From VAZQ01 sp963753575 (GTDB lineage: Bacteria; Pseudomonadota; Alphaproteobacteria; Rhizobiales; Xanthobacteraceae): a stretch of DNA of 64,000 nt. The stretch is taken from the NCBI GenBank assembly GCA_963753575.1, contig CAVWCR010000002.1:248001-312000 (forward strand), written 5' to 3'. Under the pieces are notes generated by a model that was not told where the DNA came from, ran no database searches, and saw only the letters and a list, made by a program, of their open reading frames with translations. Below, in pieces: positions 47,593 to 58,072 of the stretch (position 1 is the first letter of the stretch; the number at the start of each line of letters is the position of its first letter). The position numbers and the translations under genes are program-made.

Positions 47593-47685
47593 GTCATTCC
47601 GTGGCGCCGCGAAGCGGCGAACACGGAATCCAGGCTGCTGCGAACTGGATTTCGGGTTCGCGCCTTCGGCGCGCCCCGGAATGAC
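47593..47685. repeat. Large imperfect palindrome with GTCATTCCG ends
   Basis: GTCATTCCG (47593-47601) pairs with CGGAATGAC (47677-47685). Inside are further complementary parts (GCGAACACGGAATCCAG / CTGGATTTCGGGTTCGC) and a hairpin GCGCCTTCGGCGC. The outer sequence resembles the GTCATTCCCGCGAAAGCGGGAATCC type of dispersed bacterial repeat. It lies in the 166-nt gap before the TIGR03808 gene. Confidence 0.7.
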
Positions 47686-47746
47686 AACAGGATAGGCCTT
47701 GCCCAAACGGGAGTGCGCGCACATCGCGCGGCACGGTTAACGATCG

Positions 47747-48376
47747 TCATCGCCGCACCCGTACCGCGGCAATTGCGGCCTCAACGATCGCTTCACCCGC
47801 CTGAATGAGGTCGCCGAGCGTGCGTGGCGTGCGTCCAGGCGAAACAGCGCGCGTCGGGGTCACCAGCGGCACATGCACGAAAGTCGCAAGCCGCGGTCCG
47901 CTCGACATCGCCGCGCTCTCGCTCGCGCGCCAGCAGAGATAGTTGCAGAGATAGCTGCCGGCATCGCGCGAGAGCGCGGCCGCGCCGGCACTGTGAGCGG
48001 CGGCGAGGAGGCGTGGCATCGGCGCCGGCAGTGCCAGCGCCGCCGGTGCGTCCGCCGCAATCGCGTTCGTGGTCGGCAACGCGCCCGTGACGTCGGCATG
48101 CTTGCGCGAGAGCACGTTGCGCGCGCGCGTTTCGATCCGCAGATGTTTCGTGCGTTGCGCCAGCCCGAACATGACAAGCGCGGCCGGACGCTCGCGCGCG
48201 ATCAGCGCCGGCAGCTCACGGTCGACGGTCGCGTAGCTTGTCGCAAATACGTGCGCAACGCGGCGCACGCCTGCGCTCGATCGTCGTTGCGCCAGCGCGG
48301 TGACCAGCGCGCCGGTCGGATTGAATGGTGCGCCCGGGAACGGTCCAAAGCCGGTGATGAGGATGGTGAGCGGCAT
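47747..48376 (-). CDS. pcp: Pyroglutamyl-peptidase I (family C15)
   Basis: A 209-residue cysteine peptidase that removes N-terminal pyroglutamate. It starts with ILITGFGPFPGAPFNPTG as expected. The catalytic Glu is in HLRIETRARN, the Cys in GSYLCNYLCW and the His in TFVHVPLV. The middle is more Ala-rich and slightly divergent, but the triad is intact and the length normal. It lies 3 nt after meaB, so it is the third gene of the hydrolase - meaB - pcp run, although no metabolic link is evident. Confidence 0.88.
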   Translation of the reverse strand: MPLTILITGFGPFPGAPFNPTGALVTALAQRRSSAGVRRVAHVFATSYATVDRELPALIARERPAALVMFGLAQRTKHLRIETRARNVLSRKHADVTGALPTTNAIAADAPAALALPAPMPRLLAAAHSAGAAALSRDAGSYLCNYLCWRASESAAMSSGPRLATFVHVPLVTPTRAVSPGRTPRTLGDLIQAGEAIVEAAIAAVRVRR

Positions 48377-48379
48377 GTC

Positions 48380-49363
48380 TTACAGCCCGAGCGATTGTGC
48401 CAGTTCCTCGACCGCGACGGCGGGCGACGTGCGTCCTTCCGCAACGGCCGCTTCGAGCTTGGGCAGGCGTGCGCGCAGCGACGGATCCGAGCGCAGTCGC
48501 GTCATCACGCGCTCTTCCAGCATCGCCCACATCCACTTGACCTGCTGCGCGCGTCGGCGCGCCGCGAGCGCGCCGGCGGCGTGCGTGCGCTTGCGGTGCT
48601 CGCCGATCTTCGCCCACAAGTCAGCGATGCCGTCGCCGGTAAGGGCCGAGAAGGTGATGACCGGCGGCGACCAGATGTCCGAGCCCGCGCCGATGATATG
48701 CAGCGCGGCGCGATACTCGGCGGCCGCGGCGTTGGCACGCGCGAGGTTGTCGCCATCGGCCTTGTTGACCGCAAGCATGTCGGCAAGCTCGATGACGCCT
48801 TTCTTGAGGCCCTGCAGCTCGTCGCCGGCGCCCGGCAGCATCAACACCAGAAAGAAGTCGGTCATGTCAGCGACTGCCGTTTCCGACTGACCGGTGCCGA
48901 CTGTCTCGACCAGCACCACGTCGTAGCCGGCGGCCTCGCACAACAGCATCGCTTCGCGTGTCTTGGCCGCGACGCCGCCGAGCGTGCCGGCGGCGGGCGA
49001 GGGGCGCACGAACGCGTTGGGATCGGCGGCAAGCCGCGGCATGCGGGTCTTGTCCGCCAATATGGAACCGCCGCTCCGCGACGAGGATGGATCGACCGCC
49101 AGCACCGCGACCTTGTGGCCCTGCCTGGTGAGAAAAGTCCCGAGCGCGTCGATGGTGGTCGACTTGCCGACGCCCGGCGTGCCGGTGATGCCGACGCGCA
49201 TGGCGTGGCCGGTATGCGGCAGCAGCGCCTGCACCAGCTGACGCGCCGCTTCGCGATGGTCGGCGCGCCGGCTTTCGATCAGCGTGATGGCGCGGGCAAG
49301 CTGCGCACGATCGCCCGCGCGCAGCGCGTCCCCAAGTCGCGCGAGGTCCAATGGCGCTACCAA
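48380..49363 (-). CDS. meaB: Methylmalonyl-CoA mutase-associated GTPase MeaB
   Basis: A 327-residue G3E-type GTPase that protects and loads adenosylcobalamin into methylmalonyl-CoA mutase. Walker A is GTPGVGKSTT; the switch region contains AVDPSSSRSGGSILADKTRM; LVETVGTGQSE is the typical MeaB block; the base-recognition motif is NKAD. No ATG fits, and a TTG at 49363 overlapping the stop codon of the preceding gene gives the family N-terminus. Its partner subunits are encoded about 6.5 kb to the right (55864-59923), not next to it. Confidence 0.92.
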   Translation of the reverse strand: MVAPLDLARLGDALRAGDRAQLARAITLIESRRADHREAARQLVQALLPHTGHAMRVGITGTPGVGKSTTIDALGTFLTRQGHKVAVLAVDPSSSRSGGSILADKTRMPRLAADPNAFVRPSPAAGTLGGVAAKTREAMLLCEAAGYDVVLVETVGTGQSETAVADMTDFFLVLMLPGAGDELQGLKKGVIELADMLAVNKADGDNLARANAAAAEYRAALHIIGAGSDIWSPPVITFSALTGDGIADLWAKIGEHRKRTHAAGALAARRRAQQVKWMWAMLEERVMTRLRSDPSLRARLPKLEAAVAEGRTSPAVAVEELAQSLGL

Positions 49364-51342
49364 GCGACCGACGCCGCGCGGGCGACGATACGCGTGGCAT
49401 CCTCCTGGAGGAGGTAGCCGTCGCGCTGCAAGGCGGCGGTCGCCTGCCGCACGCGCGCGGCATAGTCGGCGCGGTCCTTGTAGCGCTCCTCCAGCGAGGG
49501 GCGCGGATCCTTCTTGGCTTCGCGCTCCGCCTTGGTCTTGGCGAAGGGCACGAAGCTTCCCTGCAGATAGCAGAGCTCGCCAGCGGCGCCCGCTTCCGCC
49601 GTGCGCACGTTCCAGCCGGCGGCGGTGCCGACCGGCACGGTGATGTCAGGCAACCGCAGGCCCGCGACCTCGTTGCCGTCGGCGTCGACCTTGGGTACCA
49701 GCACGCGATAGGATTCTTTCAGCTCGGTCGGCAGCGCCCTGCCGATGATGCCCTTGTCAAAGTCGGGCCCGAAATCGATGCGCGGGCGCAGGCTCGGCCC
49801 GCGCGGCATGCTCATGCCGGGGATCGGCGCGACCTGCAGGCTCTCCACCAGTGTCCCGTCGGCAATGCGCGGATAGCGGCTCGCCGGCGGCGCGACGCCA
49901 TCCTTGACCCAGCGGTCGAGATTAGCGAGCGCGGCACGCAGGAACGGCCGGTAGTCGGTGCGGTTTCCCGGATTTGCGCACACGCCCTGCATGCCGGGCG
50001 AGCCGGCATTGCCGCCGTGCTGGGTGCCGGCGAAGTGATAGATGCGCACGTTGTCGGGCGGCGTGCCGTCTTGCTTACCGAGCGGGTCGGTGGTGACGAG
50101 CGAGTGCGCGCCCTGCCAGTACTCGGTGCTGCTCACGGTGTGGATGAGCTTCGGGCAGTTGCCGCGCGCGGCGCAGCGCGCGAACGTGCCGTCGCGCTTG
50201 CCGGTGAACGGATCGGTCTGCGTCTCATAGGCGTACGGAAAGGTCGCGCCCGGAAACAGCATGAAGCCGTGCGCCGCCGGGATGATGCGGTTGGGCTGGC
50301 TGAAGCGGTAGTTGAGATAGATGCGGCCAGCGGCGACGTTCGGCAGTGCACCGTCGAACACGATCCGGTTGGACTCATCCTCGTTGAAGCCCGAATAGAT
50401 GAAGTCGCGCAGATAGCGCCCGGTCTGCGAGTTGCCGTGCCCGATGACGCGGGTGATCCGGCTCTGCCCGGCGACCGGATTTGGCGTGCCGGCGTCGTCG
50501 GCTTCGGCGTGGCGCAGGAATGAGACCAGGTCGCGCGTCGCCGCAAAGCCGATGCCGTTTACGCTCGGGTTCTCGGCCCGATAGAGGAGCTGATAGATCA
50601 TGCCGATGCGGAACGGCGTGCCTTCCGGCAGGAGGCGGATGGTGCGCGCGTCGACGAATTCCCACTGGTCGGCGGGCACGGTCGCGGGCGCATCGCTGTT
50701 GCGTTCGCGCACGATCAACTTCGCTTTGCTCTTGTCGGTCGACGCCGCCCGATAGGTGAGGCGGCCCTGCATGGTCTTGGTGTTGTTGAAGAGAAACTCG
50801 TCCCAGATTATCTGGCCGAGGCCCTTTGCGCTTGGGAGCGTGATGCGCAGGAGATTGTCGCGTGCCGGCAGGCCCGGCATCCAGCCGTTCCAGACGAGCG
50901 TGAAGCCTTGCCGCATCAGGAAGCCGTCGCCGGCATGTTTGGCGGTCGACGGGTCGTTGCTGCGCACGGTCGCATTGTTGAAACGGACGAGGATCGCCTT
51001 GCCGCCGCGGTTGCTCGCTTCGAAGAAGATCGCGCCGTTGCCCTTCGCAAGGTCGACCGGCTTGAGGATGTAGAAGTCGGACGAATACTCGACCTGCCCT
51101 TGCGCGTTGCGCGGCGCCTTGTCGAGATCGACAATCCCGGCATTGAGCGAATGGGCGGGGTCGAGCACGCCGTGATAGCGGCCGACGATCTTCTCATAGC
51201 TGCCGGTTGAGCCGAACGCCTGGCCGGCGGCGAACGGCTCGCGCTTCGCGATCTCGATGCGGGTCACGCGCGCGTTCGCAGTGCTCATCATCGTGGCGCT
51301 GGTCATTGCGGCAAGGAGAAGGGCGACTGAAATGGGCTTCAT
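49357..51342 (-). CDS. Large exported alpha/beta-hydrolase domain protein
   Basis: A 661-residue exported protein with a signal peptide (about 1-23, ending STANA) and the long alpha/beta-hydrolase-type family I know as abhydrolase_10. Blocks are REPFAAGQAFGSTGSYEKI, the nucleophile elbow GHGNSQTGRYLRDFIY (Ser in GNSQTG), FFEASNRGGKA, and HFAGTQHGGNAG, which should carry the catalytic His. Some members are esterases acting on plant or aromatic esters; the substrate here is unknown. The start at 51342 has GGAGG with a 6-nt spacer. The 3' end overlaps meaB. Confidence 0.83.
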   Translation of the reverse strand: MKPISVALLLAAMTSATMMSTANARVTRIEIAKREPFAAGQAFGSTGSYEKIVGRYHGVLDPAHSLNAGIVDLDKAPRNAQGQVEYSSDFYILKPVDLAKGNGAIFFEASNRGGKAILVRFNNATVRSNDPSTAKHAGDGFLMRQGFTLVWNGWMPGLPARDNLLRITLPSAKGLGQIIWDEFLFNNTKTMQGRLTYRAASTDKSKAKLIVRERNSDAPATVPADQWEFVDARTIRLLPEGTPFRIGMIYQLLYRAENPSVNGIGFAATRDLVSFLRHAEADDAGTPNPVAGQSRITRVIGHGNSQTGRYLRDFIYSGFNEDESNRIVFDGALPNVAAGRIYLNYRFSQPNRIIPAAHGFMLFPGATFPYAYETQTDPFTGKRDGTFARCAARGNCPKLIHTVSSTEYWQGAHSLVTTDPLGKQDGTPPDNVRIYHFAGTQHGGNAGSPGMQGVCANPGNRTDYRPFLRAALANLDRWVKDGVAPPASRYPRIADGTLVESLQVAPIPGMSMPRGPSLRPRIDFGPDFDKGIIGRALPTELKESYRVLVPKVDADGNEVAGLRLPDITVPVGTAAGWNVRTAEAGAAGELCYLQGSFVPFAKTKAEREAKKDPRPSLEERYKDRADYAARVRQATAALQRDGYLLQEDATRIVARAASVAW

Positions 51343-51529
51343 CGATGTCCTCCCGGAGTGGTTTCTTTGAGTTTTGGGTGAGTGCGTGAGCATTGGCATA
51401 GGGATAGGTGGCAAAGCCTCTTATAGCATCGCTGGCGCCAAGATGGACGCCATTGAAATCACGGGCGTTTTCGATTTGGTTTCGTTTTGCAAAAAATGCC
51501 GCGGCCTTTTGCTGTCGCCCTCGCTTTCT

Positions 51530-51638
51530 GTCGTCCCCGCGCAGGCGGGGACCCATAACCACCGGCGGGTTTGATATACACTCACGTTGCAATATCGCGC
51601 TGCTGCGGCGTATGGGTCCCCGCCTTCGCGGGGACGAC
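51530..51638. repeat. 109-nt inverted repeat with 28-nt arms
   Basis: GTCGTCCCCGCGCAGGCGGG... (51530-51557) is repeated inverted as ...TTCGCGGGGACGAC (51611-51638), with 26 of 28 bases complementary. Each arm contains its own short GC hairpin. It belongs in style to the common TCCCCGC-GCGGGGA dispersed repeats. It lies 188 nt upstream of the hydrolase gene in the 887-nt gene-free stretch 51343-52229; nothing was found in 51343-51529. Confidence 0.85.
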
Positions 51639-51807
51639 AGTGGAGAGGCATCTGCACGTGGCATTCATTCTTCGTCCGTACGTTTCACCTGTTCACATTT
51701 AAGACAGCCAGAGCCTTGGTCGGCTCCCGTCAATCGAGTCAAACTGAGATCGTCCCCTGTTCTTTGCTTGGGCGCGGGGGTTCGCCCGTCTTCCGCTTTC
51801 CTCACCG

Positions 51808-52104
51808 CCCCTCAAATCGAGGGGGATGGCGCGCCGACAAGGCGCAGTGCCTGGATTACTCCAGGCGATGTCCGGCTGCGGCCGGACCATGGTGCACGAC
51901 TGTGGTGTGTACAGCGGTGCACCCGCGCCTCTCGGCGCGCCAACGCGGCATCTTGGCTTATCGTCTTTGACGGTGGTCGGACCGGGCCGGCTCCATAGTG
52001 GCCGACGAGGCTGCCCGAGTACCGCCCGGGGACGAGGCTTGCGTGATCACCCCGCTCGCGGGTGCCGCTCCCGGTCCCCGCCTTGCGAACGCCTCCGGAA
52101 GGCG
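51808..52104. other. Non-coding block with a row of stable hairpins
   Basis: Consecutive perfect stems: CCCCTC/GAGGGG (51808-51824), GCCTGGA/TCCAGGC (51849-51866, 4-nt loop), TCCGGC/GCCGGA (51871-51886, 4-nt loop), GGTGCAC/GTGCACC enclosing CTGT/ACAG (51891-51923), CGCGCC/GGCGCG (51924-51939, TCTC loop), CGGGGAC/GTCCCCG (52027-52080) enclosing CACCC/GGGTG, and CGCCT/AGGCG (52090-52104). Open frames across it differ in all frames and have no protein-like composition or ribosome-binding site. The strand and function are unknown. Flanking sequence (51640-51807, 52105-52229) shows nothing recognisable. Confidence 0.6.
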
Positions 52105-52229
52105 CCCCTCGAACACGGAACGGGATGCGGAGAAGTATGGGCGTAATTCACCCAATGTCAATAAATATTCGCATTGCGTAAAATGCAGGACCGGCATGTT
52201 GAAAGCGGAGACGGGGACAGGACCTGGCG

Positions 52230-52784
52230 CTATTTCTTCGGCGCCGCCGTCACCACCGCAACCGCGCTGCTGTCATCGTCGCGGGCGGCGGTCGCGTGCG
52301 CGAACACGAACAGCTGTTCCGGCGTCGTGATCAGGCAGCTGGCGATCTGCGTCTTGGTGCAGAAGCGCTGCCGGGTCGGCTCGTCGGCGTCCTCGTGCTG
52401 GATCGGGATGATCAGATAGACGCCCTCGGCGATCCGGCGCGCCAGCGCAAATTCGATGTTGCGGCTGTTGCGGCCGGCCTGGCCCTGGATGATCGAATCG
52501 CGGCCTTCAAAGGGATGAATGGTGAATTCGGTGAAATCGCCCGAGCGCGGCACGTAACGACTGCCACTCCACTCGAACACGCCGATTGAATGCTCGCGGG
52601 TACCGTCCCTGGCTGCGCTGAAGACATGGACCTCGATGCGCTCCCCGAGCAGTGCCTTGGCGTCGCCGAGGATCGGATTGGCGGCGGTGATGCAACCGGA
52701 AAGACAGAAGGCCGCGAAGAGACCCAGAAAAGCCCGCAGACGGACCAGGGTAGAGAAAATATTCCCTAGCAATTTCAATGTCAT
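52230..52784 (-). CDS. Putative outer-membrane lipoprotein, unknown function
   Basis: A 184-residue protein with a lipoprotein signal: hydrophobic stretch LRAFLGLFAAFCLSGC, where the lipobox LSGC sets the lipidated Cys near residue 31. The mature part is mixed alpha/beta with the phrases GVFEWSGSRYVPRSGDFTEFTIHPFEG and EGVYLIIPIQHEDA; I do not recognise the family. It is divergent from the SGNH hydrolase gene across a 114-nt gap, so they may be functionally paired. GAGGG lies about 9 nt before the ATG. Confidence 0.75.
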   Translation of the reverse strand: MTLKLLGNIFSTLVRLRAFLGLFAAFCLSGCITAANPILGDAKALLGERIEVHVFSAARDGTREHSIGVFEWSGSRYVPRSGDFTEFTIHPFEGRDSIIQGQAGRNSRNIEFALARRIAEGVYLIIPIQHEDADEPTRQRFCTKTQIASCLITTPEQLFVFAHATAARDDDSSAVAVVTAAPKK

Positions 52785-52898
52785 GATGCCAATCCCTCGA
52801 ACTCAGCCGGTTTTGGTAAGCTCATGATGAACTTTCGCGCTTGGCGGATCGACTAAAGGTATCATAGCCTCCCGGAGGGGGCGGCGGAGGGCTTTATC

Positions 52899-55067
52899 AT
52901 GCGTCGTTATGCGCTTGCGACGACCGCTGGTCTGATTAATCTTTTTGGCGCGTTTCATGCAAGTTCGGCGGGTGCTCAGGACCTGATCTGGCAGGTCGAG
53001 AACCCGTTCAGGTTCTTCAAGAGCACGCGCTCCTTCGCCATTCACGAGGCCGCCTACAATGCGGTGCGTGGCAGCGGGGCGCTGCCGTCCAACATCATCT
53101 GGCGCACCGAGCGCAAGCTCAACGATCCCGACTGCCGGGATTCCTCCACCCCCGACAAGTGTGAGGCGACCGCAGGGCGCCACTATCAGCAGAGCCGCAT
53201 GGGCTGGGCCGCCCGCACCGTCAACGACACCTGCTACGACGTGAACGGCCGGCCGCGGCACTATCTCTCGGTCTGCCAGCGCCGCTATTCCTGGGGTACC
53301 GCGCGGGAAGATTATGTTCTGCCCGACGCGCACACCGTCCAGGTGGCGATCGCCCCGGAGCAGCTCAATGGCGTGACCGGCGACTGCTACTGGGCCTGGC
53401 AAGGGCGCAAGCCCGGCAGCAAGGTCGAGCAGCGCAAGAAACCCTGCAAGGACAAGCTTACGATCGCGCGCGTGCCCTATTCGCAGGATCGCGCACAGTC
53501 GGGCGTGGCGGTCGCGGTGCGGCTGCCCGACGGCCGCGATCTGCGCGAGCGCGAGGTCATCGTCGACGACATCTTCATCGTGGCGCTCGGCGATTCATTC
53601 TCTTCAGGCGAAAGCAATCCGGACCGGCCGGTGCAATTCTCTGCGGCGCGCGAGATGGTCTATGACCCCAAGCTGGTGCGCGACGAGGTGGCGCTCGGGC
53701 CGGAAGCGCCGTCGACGGTCGCGCCCGGCGGCTATGGGCTGGCGTCGAACGAGGGTCAGATCAATCCCAAGGTCCTGCCGCGCCGGCTGATGGAGGATGA
53801 GCTCGCGGACCGCTTCTACAAGCTCTCCTCGAACGAGTTTCAGGCGGCCTTCGACAAGGCTGCGCCGCAGTGGCTCTCGCGTGACTGCCACCGGTCGCAA
53901 TACGGCTATCCGTTCCGGGTCGGCATTGAGCTCGCGCTCGAAAACCGCCACCGCGCGGTCACATTCGCGAGCTTCTCCTGCTCGGGCGCGGAGATCGCAC
54001 ACGGCCTGTTCCTGGAGATGGATGCGCGCGAAGGCTACAGCGATCCGGCCAATGCCAAGGTCAAGCCGCAGCTCGACCAGCTCGCCGACCTGATCTGCCG
54101 CGGCGCGCGCACCCAGCACGCAAGCTACACGCTGCCGATGTTCTCGGCCGGCAGCACCTCGATCTCGCCGCAACGCATCAGCAAGACCTGGTGTCCGCCC
54201 GCGCAGCGCAAGCGGCAGATCGACGTGGTGTTGATGTCGATCGGCGGCAACGATGTCGGCTTCGGCGGCCTCATCGCCTATTCGCTGACCGAGAGCGCCG
54301 GCGATCTTGCCCCGATCGCGGCCGCGATCGGCAGCTCCCTGCGCTTCGGCCCGAACGTGTCGCGCGTCTACATGAATGTGCTCGACGAGCGCATGAAGGC
54401 GCTCAAGCAGGCGCTGCACGACGGCTTCGGCGTGACGCCCAACCGCGTGTTCCAGTCCTCCTACGAGCCGCTGCAATATGACGAGACCGGCGGCATCTGC
54501 GGAGCGCAGCCGACGCTGGGCATGGACGTGCATGTGGGCTTGAAGCTCAGCAAGCAGCGCCTGCAGGAGACCGCCGACTTCCTGCATGACTTCCTCGGCC
54601 GGCTCGATTGCATCGCCTCGACCAGCAAGGGAAAGAACTGTCCGGCCGGGCTTGCGACCGGCAGCGGCACCGGATTCAATCTGGTGACCGACCACATTCC
54701 GGAATTCACCAAGCGCGGCATCTGCGCGCGCGACCCGAAACGCGCGTTCGCAGATGGGATCAGCATGCGGGTGCCGCGCAAGACACCCTCGGGCGAGGAG
54801 TGGAAGCCCTATTCGCCGGCTGCCACCATTCCGTACGCCCACCACTGGCGGCTGTTCCGCACGCCGAACGACGCGTTCCTCGCCGCCAACACCCACCGCG
54901 AAGGGCTGTCGTTGTTCGACATCCTGCAGCCGGCCTGGGCCGGCCTCTATAGCGGCGCCATTCACCCGAGCGCGGAAGCGCACGCCATCGTCGCCGACCA
55001 CATGGTCAAGCATGTGCGCAGGGCGCTGAACAAGGACGATGCCGTGGAAGCCGCTGTGCGGCAGTAG
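52899..55067 (+). CDS. Large exported SGNH/GDSL-type hydrolase
   Basis: A 722-residue exported protein: signal peptide about 1-26 (ending ASSAGAQ); an N-terminal domain of about 200 residues with several Cys (DPDCRDSSTPDKCEATAG, CYWAWQG); and an SGNH domain from about 225. Block I is ALGDSFSSGE with Ser233, block III is SIGGNDVGFGGL with Asn, and block V is AIHPSAEAH with His689. The spacing (over 450 residues between Ser and His) shows large insertions. It is probably a periplasmic or surface esterase or lipase. The ribosome-binding site GGAGGG is 7 nt from the ATG. A strong terminator follows. Confidence 0.85.
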   Translation: MRRYALATTAGLINLFGAFHASSAGAQDLIWQVENPFRFFKSTRSFAIHEAAYNAVRGSGALPSNIIWRTERKLNDPDCRDSSTPDKCEATAGRHYQQSRMGWAARTVNDTCYDVNGRPRHYLSVCQRRYSWGTAREDYVLPDAHTVQVAIAPEQLNGVTGDCYWAWQGRKPGSKVEQRKKPCKDKLTIARVPYSQDRAQSGVAVAVRLPDGRDLREREVIVDDIFIVALGDSFSSGESNPDRPVQFSAAREMVYDPKLVRDEVALGPEAPSTVAPGGYGLASNEGQINPKVLPRRLMEDELADRFYKLSSNEFQAAFDKAAPQWLSRDCHRSQYGYPFRVGIELALENRHRAVTFASFSCSGAEIAHGLFLEMDAREGYSDPANAKVKPQLDQLADLICRGARTQHASYTLPMFSAGSTSISPQRISKTWCPPAQRKRQIDVVLMSIGGNDVGFGGLIAYSLTESAGDLAPIAAAIGSSLRFGPNVSRVYMNVLDERMKALKQALHDGFGVTPNRVFQSSYEPLQYDETGGICGAQPTLGMDVHVGLKLSKQRLQETADFLHDFLGRLDCIASTSKGKNCPAGLATGSGTGFNLVTDHIPEFTKRGICARDPKRAFADGISMRVPRKTPSGEEWKPYSPAATIPYAHHWRLFRTPNDAFLAANTHREGLSLFDILQPAWAGLYSGAIHPSAEAHAIVADHMVKHVRRALNKDDAVEAAVRQ

Positions 55068-55070
55068 GCG

Positions 55071-55104
55071 ACGGCGTTACGGACAAGACGGCGTTACGGA
55101 CAAG
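55071..55104. repeat. 17-nt direct repeat, two copies
   Basis: ACGGCGTTACGGACAAG occurs twice back to back (55071-55087 and 55088-55104), directly after the SGNH hydrolase stop codon and before its terminator. Confidence 0.85.
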
Positions 55105-55118
55105 TTTCATTCGGAATT

Positions 55119-55153
55119 GGCACGCCCCGCGCAAGTGGGGCGTGCCGCTTTTT
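55119..55153 (+). terminator. Intrinsic terminator after the SGNH hydrolase gene
   Basis: GGCACGCCCC and GGGGCGTGCC form a 10-bp perfect stem with an 8-nt loop, followed by GCTTTTT. It ends the plus-strand SGNH hydrolase transcript. Confidence 0.9.
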
Positions 55154-55257
55154 GGTGATAGGCGACATTTTCCGCGCTGGACATGCGGATATGCGCGGCG
55201 TCCTCGACGGCTCCCGCGCAGGAGTGATTTGTGCTATATATGACTTGAGGTGCCGAC

Positions 55258-55851
55258 ATGAACATCCCGATCCTCCATCCAGCGCCAGGATTGCCGCCCC
55301 GCCGGGCTTTCAGCGTCGATGACATTCGACGCATGATCGAGGCAGGCGTGCTCGGCGAGGACGAAAGGATGGAGTTGATCGAAGGGGAAATCATTATGAT
55401 GTCGGCGAAGAGCATTGCGCATGACAATATCAAGAACGCGCTGCTCATTGCCTTTGCCAAGGTCGTGCCGGACCATATCTATGTTGGTGTCGAAAGTACG
55501 CTACAGCTTGCCGACGACATCCTGGTCGAGCCCGACATTGCGATCGTGTCCCGCGCGATCTACAAGGCGGACCCGAAAGGCTTTGCGCAACCGCGCGCTG
55601 AGCACGTCCATCTCTTGATCGAGGTTGCGGTGTCGAGCATGAGCTATGACCGGGAGACCAAGGCGCGCCTCTACGCCCGCCACGGCATTCGCGAATACTG
55701 GGTCATCGACGCCAACGAGCGCCGGACCTTTGTTCACACCGGCCCGACTGCGGACGGCTGGTCGTCGATCGTCGAGCGCGGGCCGGACGAGGCGCTGACG
55801 ACGGCGGCGCTGCCGGGATTTGCGTTAAAGCTCGGCGATATTTCTCTTTGA
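55258..55851 (+). CDS. Uma2-family (DUF820) endonuclease-like protein
   Basis: A 197-residue protein with the restriction-endonuclease-like Uma2 fold. Blocks are RRAFSVDDIRRMIEAGVLGEDERMELIEGEIIMMS, where Glu is a likely metal ligand, EPDIAIVSR with the PD-type Asp, HLLIEVAVSSMSYDRETKARLYARHGIREYWVID with the (D/E)xK-like VEVA-type core, and a C-terminal strand pair. Such genes are very abundant in cyanobacteria and occur in many alphaproteobacteria; biological roles are unproven. GAGGTG precedes the ATG. It stands alone with no partner that would mark a toxin or defence pair. Confidence 0.88.
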   Translation: MNIPILHPAPGLPPRRAFSVDDIRRMIEAGVLGEDERMELIEGEIIMMSAKSIAHDNIKNALLIAFAKVVPDHIYVGVESTLQLADDILVEPDIAIVSRAIYKADPKGFAQPRAEHVHLLIEVAVSSMSYDRETKARLYARHGIREYWVIDANERRTFVHTGPTADGWSSIVERGPDEALTTAALPGFALKLGDISL

Positions 55852-55863
55852 TCAATTCGCTGA

Positions 55864-58023
<2,160 letters not shown>

Positions 58024-58072
58024 TCCGTCTGTCCTCCGCACGTCATCTTACCGACGAACGATGAGCTGCGCA

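Noticed and set aside
51530..52104. CRISPR array
   Set aside because: The repeats are inverted, not direct, spacing is irregular and no cas genes are present.
51408..52330. Open frames of 60-196 residues across the hairpin block as genes
   Set aside because: Composition is rich in Arg, Pro, Ser and Cys as expected of GC-rich non-coding DNA, several frames overlap on both strands, and none has a ribosome-binding site or recognisable domain.
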